Below, in pieces: positions 1-6,241 of a stretch of DNA of 24,045 nucleotides. Position numbers and translations under genes: made by a program. The DNA is from a virus. Numbering within the stretch: the first letter of the stretch is position 1; each line of letters opens with the position of its first letter. The notes beneath the pieces were generated by a model. That model saw nothing but the letters and a program-made list of their open reading frames with translations, did not search any database and was not told where the DNA came from. The stretch lies in the IMG/VR virus record IMGVR_UViG_3300042894_006513, positions 1 to 24,045 of that record; one strand, written 5' to 3'.

Positions 1-819
1 AAGCAAATTCATTGGTAGTTCGAGTTGAGTTTCTAACTCTTGTTGATATTTTTGTACTAGTTCTGTCACAGTGTTATCCTTGACAGTTGACCAAAGGTCA
101 CTGAGCCGATCAAATGATTGAACCTGTCTAAAATCCCAATCACTCAATAGTGTCATATAAGTGCCCATCCTTGCGCCGGCGATAGCCCATAAACCATTAT
201 CTACATCAGTGCCTACATTGTGCCAGATGGTTAGATGATCCAAATTTCTAAAATGAATTTTACTTTTGAATTCAGACAATTTGGGTTTTTGCCCTCTATC
301 CAGAGACATTTTCACTCCTTCTCTAAATCCCGAGCGCCAGGCTTGAAAGGGCGACCCATTAGGATAAGTGGTACTGAAACAGTCGTGCATGGGCCAATAA
401 AGACTGTCAAAACAAAACTCAACTTGAGTTTCATGACTACCAGTGGAATTTTCATGCGTTTTCATAGCCATTACATAACTTTTGGTCCAACTACTGATGC
501 CACCATTCCCATACATCAGACCATTGATATGATTTCTTGCTCGCCAACGAAAGACAGCTTGCTCCCAATGAGGATCAGGTAATTCCAAAATTTGATTAAA
601 AAATTCAGGGTCAGGTAAATTGTCACCATCAATTAATATAAATCGTTCAGTGGTACTGGCGTTGGCGGCGGCCTTATGTGCCGAATCGCTGCCTTTAACA
701 CCATCAACTCTACGAGCCCAAGGAATCATATTATGGATTTTAACCCAAAATTGTTCTTTTTCGGGCTCATCATAAGTGAGAAATATCACATCCAGATCGG
801 CTATGTCAATCTTAGTCAT
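1..819 (-). CDS. Glycosyltransferase-like protein, GT-A type (3' end cut by window edge)
   Basis: Reading leftward from an ATG at 819, the frame stays open for all 273 codons to the window edge, so the C-terminus is missing. The N-terminal part looks like a GT-A nucleotide-sugar transferase. A hydrophobic beta strand (RFILIDGDN, residues 59-67) ends in a DGD acid pair at 64-66, the usual site for the divalent metal and sugar nucleotide. It is preceded by GVKGSDSAHKAAANAST (about 40-56), a Gly/Ala/His stretch I associate with glycosyltransferase-like proteins of T4-type cyanophages. Trp and Tyr are frequent downstream (HTIWHN-type and GLWAI segments). It overlaps the end of the preceding 111-aa gene by 8 bases, which suggests coupled translation. 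It differs from the two glycosyltransferase-like genes at 1131-2715, so it is a third, separate family member. A fused C-terminal domain beyond the window is possible. The acceptor is unknown: host surface glycan or a virion protein. Confidence 0.72.
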   Translation of the reverse strand, partial: MTKIDIADLDVIFLTYDEPEKEQFWVKIHNMIPWARRVDGVKGSDSAHKAAANASTTERFILIDGDNLPDPEFFNQILELPDPHWEQAVFRWRARNHINGLMYGNGGISSWTKSYVMAMKTHENSTGSHETQVEFCFDSLYWPMHDCFSTTYPNGSPFQAWRSGFREGVKMSLDRGQKPKLSEFKSKIHFRNLDHLTIWHNVGTDVDNGLWAIAGARMGTYMTLLSDWDFRQVQSFDRLSDLWSTVKDNTVTELVQKYQQELETQLELPMNLL

Positions 820-1147
820 TGATTTGTAATTTCCATTTTTGATGCGGTTTGGTACTATCACAAATTATGGAAACATTATTAATCATACAGGGTTGCCCAT
901 TGTGATCATCGGGCACAAGTTTAGGTAATAAAAATTTTTTTTCTACCAACTGGCCATTGACCACCTTAACATGTGAATTGGCTCGAGCAAATTGTTCAGA
1001 TGTAATTTCTATGTATTGACCAGGCAAATCTTCCATGCTGTAAAATAAAGGGCCACCGTCGCTGTCGTGATACAATCTATAAAATACAGAGCAGTTAGAT
1101 AGGGGTATATTTTGTAAAACAGTTAAAAGGTCACTTAAATTGTTCAA
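812..1147 (-). CDS. Conserved hypothetical phage protein (111 aa)
   Basis: This is a short protein without a catalytic domain I recognise. It carries the motifs VFYRLYHD (21-28), PLFYSMEDLPGQYIEI (33-48), VKVVNGQLV (60-68) and KLVPDDHNGQPC (76-87). I recall this pattern from small hypothetical proteins near fibre and glycosyltransferase genes in T4-like cyanophages, but I know of no function. It is soluble, with no signal peptide or membrane segment. The frame extends up to a TTG at 1147 inside the end of the upstream glycosyltransferase-like gene. No good Shine-Dalgarno precedes that TTG and the first in-frame ATG is too far inside the conserved part, so the true start is uncertain. Its 3' end overlaps the next gene by 8 bases. 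Its position between glycosyltransferase-like genes suggests a linked role, but nothing in the sequence proves this. Confidence 0.7.
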   Translation of the reverse strand: MNNLSDLLTVLQNIPLSNCSVFYRLYHDSDGGPLFYSMEDLPGQYIEITSEQFARANSHVKVVNGQLVEKKFLLPKLVPDDHNGQPCMINNVSIICDSTKPHQKWKLQIND

Positions 1148-1934
1148 TTTTATTTGCCCAGGATTTTATGTGATAGTGAAAAAAACCTGTTTGAGTAACA
1201 GTATTGATTCGCAAACGATTGTGATCAAACTCCCAAACTAATTCTTTAGTCCAATCATTGGATTCAATATTAATTATGTGTTTTTTCATGTGTACTATAG
1301 AAATAAAATCTCTGTCAGGTAAAGTGACATTCTCTACACCCACTACAACTGCAGCCATTGCGTAGACCAAGTCAGTGGTAGGCACATCGTCGGAAAAGCT
1401 TAGAAGTGTTCGATAATAATCCCAATTATTAAATATCTGCTGTACTATTCTAAAGAACCTCTGACTGAGATCGCATTGTCTCCAGTAAGTAATGGCATTA
1501 TACAAATCAGGTAAATTGTTATCAACAAATGTTTTGCGATAAAATTTTGATAAAGATTTATTACCGTAAAAATCTCTTATACCGGTTGAAATAACTATGT
1601 CTTTGACCATAAACATTTTCCACCAATGGTCGATAGAGCTGGTTAAAATCATGTCAGCTTCTAATTTTATTGTGTGTTTAAATGGACTAGCTATCCAGGC
1701 TTGCCAATCATTGGATAGTTTCCACGCCTGGCCAACTGCCTTATCTCCGTAGGGGAAAACTTTTATATAATCAAAATTACTGTTTGTGATAATTTGGTCG
1801 GTCAATAAACAGATAGGTATATCTGGGTGCCAGTAACGAAGGCTTTGAGCAAGTTTTTCAGCGCAGAGAATATAGTCCGTGGTTTCAGTATTAGCAGCTA
1901 AAATTAAAAATCCTTTTTGATCAAGAATGTTCAA
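1131..1934 (-). CDS. Glycosyltransferase-like protein, GT8-type fold (267 aa), tandem paralogue
   Basis: The protein begins with a Rossmann-like strand (FLILAANTETTDY, 9-21). A nucleotide-binding-type region follows, then the strand HTIKLEADMIL (87-97). The acid cluster EAD at 92-94 stands where GT8-type enzymes have DxD. Later landmarks are NWDYYRTL (170-177) and a conserved Asp at 188 before a small-residue helix. These landmarks match the next upstream gene (1921-2715) residue for residue in spacing, so the two are tandem duplicates. The first acidic residue differs: Glu here, Asp there. The likely role is sugar transfer to a virion or host-surface acceptor, or a diverged non-catalytic relative. 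The start is a TTG at 1934, supported by AGGAG six bases upstream (1941-1945) inside the preceding gene. The 14-base overlap suggests coupled translation. The 3' end runs 17 bases into the 111-aa frame as drawn. Confidence 0.72.
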   Translation of the reverse strand: MNILDQKGFLILAANTETTDYILCAEKLAQSLRYWHPDIPICLLTDQIITNSNFDYIKVFPYGDKAVGQAWKLSNDWQAWIASPFKHTIKLEADMILTSSIDHWWKMFMVKDIVISTGIRDFYGNKSLSKFYRKTFVDNNLPDLYNAITYWRQCDLSQRFFRIVQQIFNNWDYYRTLLSFSDDVPTTDLVYAMAAVVVGVENVTLPDRDFISIVHMKKHIINIESNDWTKELVWEFDHNRLRINTVTQTGFFHYHIKSWANKIEQFK

Positions 1935-2715
1935 TTATTTCTCCTAATTGTAATTTATCTAGACAATGAAAATCTTGATCAGCTAAAAAAAGATATTTGC
2001 GATTTTGGCTTTGATTATATTCCAGGCAGAACTTATTGTGTTCTATTAATTTCAGTTTATAGTCAGATACCAATGTTATTAACGGCCAGGGAATAGCCGT
2101 AAAATTTCCACTGTGTCCGTTTACAATGTTTAGTGCAATAGCTAATGCAAAATCGTTCCGATATAATTGATTTGATATTTGATATAAATTTCTATAGTGT
2201 TGCCAATTATCTTTGACCATAGTCATAACATCAAATACAGATCTGCTGTAAAGAGATTTTTTAAAATACATAACTGTGGCCCAGGCCATTGGCCACTTAA
2301 ATTTTCCAAATTGATTTAACCAACTGTCGGTGGTAGATTCTGTGACATCGTAGGCCAATCGATGACACAAAAAATCTCTATCGCTGTTAAATAATTTAGA
2401 AAGTTGCTGACTATTAACAACATAATCAGCATCTATAACCAGGGTTTGATCATAAGGACTTAGGTCATAGACCGAAGGTCTGGAAGTATTATACCAATTG
2501 CTGACTTTATTGTATTCATGATAGAATTTTCTATTGCCGGTGTCTTTGTCAACGACAATAACTTGATCGAAATTTTTATTATCAACAGGGTTATCAGTTA
2601 CGATTGTTGTTGGTAAATTTAGAAAATGTCTTATTCTTTTAGCTGACCACGCAGCCATTGACACATAATCAACGAGCTCATTGTTGATAGCAAAAATAAC
2701 GATACCGGCAGTCAT
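1921..2715 (-). CDS. Glycosyltransferase-like protein, GT8-type fold (264 aa), tandem paralogue
   Basis: A GT-A-type layout is visible. The opening strand is GIVIFAINNELVDY (4-17), the TIVTDN segment is at 37-42, and the strand TLVIDADYVV (91-100) carries a canonical DxD (D95-A-D97) expected to hold Mn2+ or Mg2+ and the sugar nucleotide. Downstream are the acceptor-side element WPMAWATVMYFKKS (141-154), the NWQHYRNL motif (170-177) and Asp188. There is no signal peptide or transmembrane segment, so a cytoplasmic enzyme is expected. The ATG at 2715 overlaps the stop of the preceding 101-aa gene as ATGA, which argues for translational coupling. The next gene downstream is its paralogue, with EAD in place of DAD. 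Family membership is by motif and strand pattern only; GT8, GT-A-like DUF families or other Leloir enzymes all remain possible. Donor and acceptor are unknown. Confidence 0.74.
   Translation of the reverse strand: MTAGIVIFAINNELVDYVSMAAWSAKRIRHFLNLPTTIVTDNPVDNKNFDQVIVVDKDTGNRKFYHEYNKVSNWYNTSRPSVYDLSPYDQTLVIDADYVVNSQQLSKLFNSDRDFLCHRLAYDVTESTTDSWLNQFGKFKWPMAWATVMYFKKSLYSRSVFDVMTMVKDNWQHYRNLYQISNQLYRNDFALAIALNIVNGHSGNFTAIPWPLITLVSDYKLKLIEHNKFCLEYNQSQNRKYLFLADQDFHCLDKLQLGEIIEHS
1941..1945 (-). promoter_or_regulatory. Shine-Dalgarno AGGAG that decides a TTG start
   Basis: The minus strand reads AGGAG, six bases, then TTG (1934-1932). No ATG is available nearby in that frame, so this strong ribosome site inside the end of the upstream glycosyltransferase-like gene is the evidence for the TTG start of the 267-aa gene. 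Confidence 0.7.
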
Positions 2716-3017
2716 CTTTGTTGACAGTTTTTTGTATATTCAAGTAACCAAGCATTCATTTGTTCTTGCCAAAGCTGTTGGCTTAATATCATTAATTCCT
2801 GTTTATTAACTTTTACCGGGTTACCATAACAATCTAATAGTACTGCAGTCTGATCTGGACAAGAAAGCAGTGTTAACTGTAATTCGGGCCCGGCTTGCCA
2901 CATGCCGCCATTATAGGCAAAAAACATTTTAGATTGATATTTTTCTGCTATCAGTTTTTTAGCAGCATGGTGGTCAAATCTTGCTCGAGCCTGTTCAACA
3001 AGAGAATCAGTATTCAT
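2712..3017 (-). CDS. Conserved hypothetical phage protein (101 aa)
   Basis: This is a small soluble protein. It has an N-terminal helix rich in Arg, His and Lys (VEQARARFDHHAAKKLIAEKY, split here as VEQARARFDHH then AAKKLIAEKY), then FFAYNGGMWQAGPEL (32-46), VLLDCYGNPVKVNKQEL (59-75) and a C-terminal helix with QEQMNAWLLEY. I recall this pattern as a conserved small protein beside tail-fibre genes in T4-like cyanophages, with no known function. Its ATG at 3017 lies on a perfect 9-bp inverted repeat (3009-3029), and I see no good Shine-Dalgarno before it, so expression may be controlled at this point. Its stop overlaps the next ATG as ATGA. The position between fibre-type genes and glycosyltransferases would suit an accessory or chaperone-like role, which is only inference. 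Confidence 0.75.
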   Translation of the reverse strand: MNTDSLVEQARARFDHHAAKKLIAEKYQSKMFFAYNGGMWQAGPELQLTLLSCPDQTAVLLDCYGNPVKVNKQELMILSQQLWQEQMNAWLLEYTKNCQQR

Positions 3018-3029
3018 AGTATGAATACT
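3009..3029. repeat. Perfect 9-bp inverted repeat over a start codon
   Basis: The arms AGTATTCAT and ATGAATACT are separated by three bases. In the minus-strand transcript the start codon of the 101-aa gene opens the 3' arm of this possible hairpin. The octamer TATAAGTA (3026-3033), one base from the T4 late-promoter consensus TATAAATA, overlaps the other arm. It could be a translational lock, a protein-binding dyad or chance. No U-tract follows, so it does not look like an intrinsic terminator. Confidence 0.5.
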
Positions 3030-3056
3030 TATAAAACTGTCGATCTTCTAGTAAAT

Positions 3057-4037
3057 TTAAGCTACAGTAGCAGCAACAGTAGGAGTCCCCCAACTGTTAC
3101 TTAAATATGAAATACTAGGAGGAAAATAGGTAACCACAGTTGCAGGAGCAGTACCAAATGTAATACCCGAAGTAGCAGTACCTCCGCTGATAACATCGCT
3201 ACTACCAAATGCACTGCCGCCCGGGTCGACCCAATAAGTAGTAAGTATTAATTGTGTTCCTGCCCCGGCTGTTCGTGCCAAAAGTTGAATATATTGTCCC
3301 GTATAAGGTGCCGTATCTGCATATTGAAGATAAAGTTCTTGATCCGAGGTAGTTAAATTAAACCACCCTCTCGTAGTGAACAATGATGTCGGGGTTCCGG
3401 TTCCGCCGCTTTTAGTCACACCGGTATATGATGTTCCTGCTATGGTTTGCGTTAGCGCACCACCAGTGATAAAGATATCTCCTACTAGAGTGTTTGCTAA
3501 ATCATTCCACTCTGCATCAGCCAATTGCCCGGTGGAGGTCTTGCTCGTTTCCCACTTTATTCTACCGCCGGCATTGAAAAAATATCTAGCAGCGGCGGCA
3601 CTGGCCCAAGTAATTGTATGAGTAAAGGTTATTGTCCAAGGGTTACTACCGCTGCCAGTACTAGAAGTTTTGCTACTAGTACCGGTCCAGGCTGTATATT
3701 GACTACCCGAAGCTACAGCATTGCCTCTATTATTTGTTAAATTTGTAATATCAGTAGCGACATTCGATAATATCGTAATTAAATCTCCAGTTACTGGGGC
3801 GATTCTTGAAGTAATAGATGTTCCTTGATGGCTTGCTGTAGTAGCAAGTGTATTGACCAGACTTGCCCAATTTGTAGCAGATATTAGATCTCCTACTGCG
3901 ACCTGTGATAAAGCAGTTTGTCCATACCCAAAGCTGGTAGAACCGGTGGCCCATACACGGTTGAGGCCCGATGAACTGTCGCCTACAAATCCATTGTAGT
4001 CGCTTGCTTCTATTAAACCACCAACTGTGTAAGTCAT
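3057..4037 (-). CDS. Putative tail fibre / virion structural protein, Ser/Thr/Gly-rich (326 aa)
   Basis: The N-terminus MTYTVGGLIEASDYN (1-15), followed by FGYGQTALSQVAVGDLI (36-52), NWASLVNTL (56-64) and HQG (70-72), resembles a family of phage virion proteins I recall from T4-like and large marine phages. Further marks are RYFFNAGGRIKWE (151-163), EWNDL (176-180) and a C-terminal half of short beta strands rich in Ser, Thr and Gly, ending in a Pro/Tyr-containing segment. It has almost no Cys and no signal peptide or membrane helix. This is typical of a trimeric, beta-rich fibre or tail-tip decoration protein. It sits 10 bases after the fibre gene, with AAGG before the ATG at 4037 as a plausible ribosome site. 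The exact place in the virion cannot be read from sequence. Receptor binding is possible but unproven. Confidence 0.65.
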   Translation of the reverse strand: MTYTVGGLIEASDYNGFVGDSSSGLNRVWATGSTSFGYGQTALSQVAVGDLISATNWASLVNTLATTASHQGTSITSRIAPVTGDLITILSNVATDITNLTNNRGNAVASGSQYTAWTGTSSKTSSTGSGSNPWTITFTHTITWASAAAARYFFNAGGRIKWETSKTSTGQLADAEWNDLANTLVGDIFITGGALTQTIAGTSYTGVTKSGGTGTPTSLFTTRGWFNLTTSDQELYLQYADTAPYTGQYIQLLARTAGAGTQLILTTYWVDPGGSAFGSSDVISGGTATSGITFGTAPATVVTYFPPSISYLSNSWGTPTVAATVA

Positions 4038-4047
4038 GGAAATACCT

Positions 4048-5436
4048 TTACTTTATTGTTACAATAGCTTCGATTAAGCCAATATCAAGAGAATCTTTAG
4101 ATTCTAAGGCTCTACCTATACTATTGTACGCAGTTAAATCGCTGAAACTAGCGGCTTTAGCCAACCCATTACCTGCTGATACCAGTCTGTCGCCTTTTTT
4201 TACTGCTCCTATTACTCGTACAGGAACTCTTCCGGTCATTGCCACCGGCGGATGTGTTTCGTTATTCCCTGCGCCGCCGTTCATTAAGAACGCAGCTCTT
4301 GTACTAATCACACCAAAAACATTGTTGCTGAGCGGATCTTTTACTTCTGTAATTTCTGCTGTACCGCCCAATTCAACCACTGTTCCGGGTTCATAAAATC
4401 TATCTGCTGCAAATCGTTCAGCAACGTCAGCGTATAGAGCTTCTGTAGCAGTAGCATAAACTGTGTCAAACCAATTACTTGAACTACCGATATTGCCCAC
4501 AGTGTTACTTCCTGATTTGGCAATACTGCTGACTTCAAGTGCGTTGCCAAACCCAGCCACCGCATTGGCACCATATAAGGTAAACACAGTAGTGTCTACA
4601 CCGCCATCGTTGACATTAAATGCAATATTTCCATTATTTGTCTTATTAGCAATAGTAATTGTAGATCCCGATACTGTCATTGAAAGATCGCCATCAACAC
4701 CAATTTCCAAGCCATTATCGTTGTCTATAGTAACTGCATTAACGGTCGAAGTTACATTACCCGAAACTGCAGTAGCACGCATAAATGCATTGGCATTTAG
4801 ATTTTCCAATAATTGACTATTCGTTGCTGTTCCCTGAAAAAATTGGTTAACGCCACTGACACTGGTTGCTAGAGTAATACCTGGATTGACATTACTGAAA
4901 CCCGATATACCCACTTGTGGAGTAAATGATGCATCTTTACTGACTATGCCAACTACTTGATTAGCAACAAATAATTTTATAACTACATGGTCAACTAAAC
5001 TAGTATCTTGAATAGTGTCGACAATAGCACCGGTAGTTCCTGTGCCTGCTGTAAATGCTGGTCCTACCAGAATCCAAGTTGATCCAGTATAGACATATAA
5101 CTGTTCATTTATACTATTATACCATAGATCGCCAGCAATACTATTAGATGGAGCACTAGTTGCTGCTTGAGCACCGTTAAGCCGTTTGAAGCTAGTACCA
5201 TTATAGACTTTAAGTGTGTTGGAACTTTTATCAAACCATAACTGTCCTATTAAAGGTGCACCCGGCGATGTGCTATTTGCACTGTTTTCTAAAAGATGAA
5301 TAAAGTTTTCATCTAGAAATTCACCATAACCGGCATAATTTTTACCTACTAATGTCATACTACTAGCGGTATTAATTGTGCCGTCGGCTACTACTGCAAA
5401 TACTGATCCATCAGTTAAATTAATTGTATAGGCCAT
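4048..5436 (-). CDS. Tail fibre protein with C-terminal IMC/G2-like module (462 aa)
   Basis: The N-terminus has a conserved-looking attachment region (VADGTINTASSMTLVGKNYA, 16-35, then ENFIHLLEN, 43-51). Two copies of a short bead repeat follow: GQLWFDKSSNTLKVYNGTSF (64-83) and GDLWYNSINEQLYVYTGSTW (102-121). A beta-rich Asn/Thr/Gly shaft runs to about 300. The element SNWFDTVYATATEALYADVA (320-339) then leads into a terminal module. It contains EPGTVVELGG (349-358), NVFGVIS (372-378), GRVPVRVIGAVKKGDRLVS (402-420) and IGRALESKD (440-448). That module resembles the intramolecular-chaperone or peptidase-G2-like ends of phage fibres, which help trimers fold and may be cleaved off. I do not identify the cleavage residue. 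The ATG at 5436 has GGAG six bases upstream, and a CATAAATA octamer precedes it, so it may have its own late promoter. It is probably host-contacting; the receptor is unknown. Confidence 0.8.
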   Translation of the reverse strand: MAYTINLTDGSVFAVVADGTINTASSMTLVGKNYAGYGEFLDENFIHLLENSANSTSPGAPLIGQLWFDKSSNTLKVYNGTSFKRLNGAQAATSAPSNSIAGDLWYNSINEQLYVYTGSTWILVGPAFTAGTGTTGAIVDTIQDTSLVDHVVIKLFVANQVVGIVSKDASFTPQVGISGFSNVNPGITLATSVSGVNQFFQGTATNSQLLENLNANAFMRATAVSGNVTSTVNAVTIDNDNGLEIGVDGDLSMTVSGSTITIANKTNNGNIAFNVNDGGVDTTVFTLYGANAVAGFGNALEVSSIAKSGSNTVGNIGSSSNWFDTVYATATEALYADVAERFAADRFYEPGTVVELGGTAEITEVKDPLSNNVFGVISTRAAFLMNGGAGNNETHPPVAMTGRVPVRVIGAVKKGDRLVSAGNGLAKAASFSDLTAYNSIGRALESKDSLDIGLIEAIVTIK

Positions 5437-5442
5437 TTCTTA

Positions 5443-5446
5443 CTCC
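5443..5446 (-). promoter_or_regulatory. Shine-Dalgarno GGAG for the fibre gene
   Basis: GGAG lies six bases before the ATG at 5436. This spacing fixes the start of the 462-aa fibre gene. Confidence 0.7.
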
Positions 5447-5472
5447 AATATGTTTTTAGACATATTTTTAAA

Positions 5473-5480
5473 TATTTATG
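5473..5480 (-). promoter_or_regulatory. Candidate T4-type late promoter (CATAAATA)
   Basis: The minus strand reads CATAAATA, one base from the T4 late consensus TATAAATA. It overlaps the stop codon of the 201-aa gene and lies 36 bases before the fibre ATG, leaving room for a leader of roughly 25-30 bases with a good GGAG ribosome site (5443-5446). The site is short and the DNA AT-rich, so chance remains possible. Confidence 0.45.
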
Positions 5481-6081
5481 TTGTACTCAAATTCGTTAAG
5501 GTCTGTATTCTAATGGTGTAGTCGATTTGTATCTGACGATTTAGGCTTTTCTGCACCGGATGAAAAATTACATGTGTTAGCAAACGGGTAGCTTGCCCAT
5601 CACCGGTATATCCTTTAAGCCCCAATTCATCAAAGACAAATTCTCCATTAAAATTAGTACTATTATCGAACGCTTGTTGTCCGGCTGGTTCGCCGTAATC
5701 TAATAAACAACTAACAAGTATATCTGTGTATACTTGTCCAGAAGTGTGCAACACAGTCATTTTATTATTGGCCGGATCTGAATTGGCTGCTGCAGTATCG
5801 TCGACAATTTTAAAATATGTTTCGTTGTACAAATCTGTGTTTTGTCCTGTTACATTAGGCGGCAAATATGTAATCACACCAGTGGGGTCAACACTGCTAC
5901 CACCATTTCCAAATGCCATTGTGTAAATATAACCGATATCACGATTAGCCAGTGTTTGCGCCAAACTGATACTCATATTTTCATAATGAATAGCATTCTT
6001 TTTTTCCACAAAAACTTCCCCGGATTTGGGGTCATGGATTTTGACAAATCCCTGTATATTATATTTTATAGGTAAAATCAT
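5476..6081 (-). CDS. Conserved virion structural protein, probably tail/baseplate (201 aa)
   Basis: The protein opens with QGFVKIHDPKSGEVFVEKKN (10-29), then AIHYENMSISLAQTLAN (30-46), MAFGNGGSSVDPTG (55-68) and LLDYGEP (126-132). It ends with FVFDELGLKGY (148-158) and LLTHVIFHPVQKSLNRQI (167-184). This matches my memory of a virion protein found beside the giant baseplate gene in T4-like cyanophages. It has no enzyme motif, signal peptide or membrane segment. The ATG at 6081 overlaps the stop of the 48-aa mini-gene (ATGA), and GGAG/AAGG lie 2-12 bases upstream. Residues 10-29 share 11 of 20 positions with the last 20 residues of that mini-gene, which suggests a common origin. A role in attaching fibres or completing the baseplate fits the position but is inference. 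Confidence 0.72.
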   Translation of the reverse strand: MILPIKYNIQGFVKIHDPKSGEVFVEKKNAIHYENMSISLAQTLANRDIGYIYTMAFGNGGSSVDPTGVITYLPPNVTGQNTDLYNETYFKIVDDTAAANSDPANNKMTVLHTSGQVYTDILVSCLLDYGEPAGQQAFDNSTNFNGEFVFDELGLKGYTGDGQATRLLTHVIFHPVQKSLNRQIQIDYTIRIQTLTNLSTT

Positions 6082-6224
6082 GACCTTTTCTCCACAAACA
6101 CTTTTTTAGTATTTGGATCAAAAATTTTCACATATCCAGAAAAAGTTAATGCAGCATGATCTCGTCTGGCATTTGTTTTTTCAACAGATTTCTGTTTTTG
6201 AATATTTTTTTGCTGTTTTTCCAT
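6078..6224 (-). CDS. 48-aa mini-gene related to the N-terminus of its downstream neighbour
   Basis: This ORF starts with ATG at 6224 and ends with TGA at 6078-6080, which overlaps the next ATG. It fills the space between the giant gene and the 201-aa gene. The first 25 residues are basic and helical (MEKQQKNIQKQKSVEKTNAR, then RDHAA). The last 20 read SGYVKIFDPNTKKVFVEKRS, clearly similar to QGFVKIHDPKSGEVFVEKKN in the next protein. The overlap, the similarity and my recollection of comparable mini-genes in cyanophages support a real gene. The ribosome site is weak: GATAAATA lies five bases upstream in place of a clear GGAG. It could be a small adaptor or chaperone, or a remnant of a duplicated N-terminal domain. 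A long poly-Lys/Gln tract makes a folded enzyme unlikely. Confidence 0.72.
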   Translation of the reverse strand: MEKQQKNIQKQKSVEKTNARRDHAALTFSGYVKIFDPNTKKVFVEKRS

Positions 6225-6241
6225 TTAATTATTTATCTTTA

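Noticed and set aside
235-582. 115-codon plus-strand ORF near the left edge
   Set aside because: It is antisense to the open glycosyltransferase-like frame (1-819), which has a DGD motif and protein-like composition; the plus frame has none.
3751-3954. Minus-strand 67-codon ORF inside the 326-aa gene
   Set aside because: It is a frame-shifted shadow of the structural protein; its Arg/Cys/Tyr content is unlike the surrounding proteins.
3971-4396. 141-codon plus-strand ORF opposite the fibre and structural genes
   Set aside because: It spans the boundary between two solid minus-strand genes, and its Pro/Leu/Ser-rich product is the usual mirror of Gly/Asn/Thr-rich fibre codons.
4341-4574. Second minus-strand ORF inside the fibre gene
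   Set aside because: It is out of frame within a clear fibre coding region, with no ribosome site or recognisable protein pattern.
6230-6237. GATAAATA directly before the 48-aa gene as a promoter
   Set aside because: It is only five bases from the ATG, so a transcript starting from it would begin at or after the start codon. I treat it as chance or as part of the AT-rich leader.
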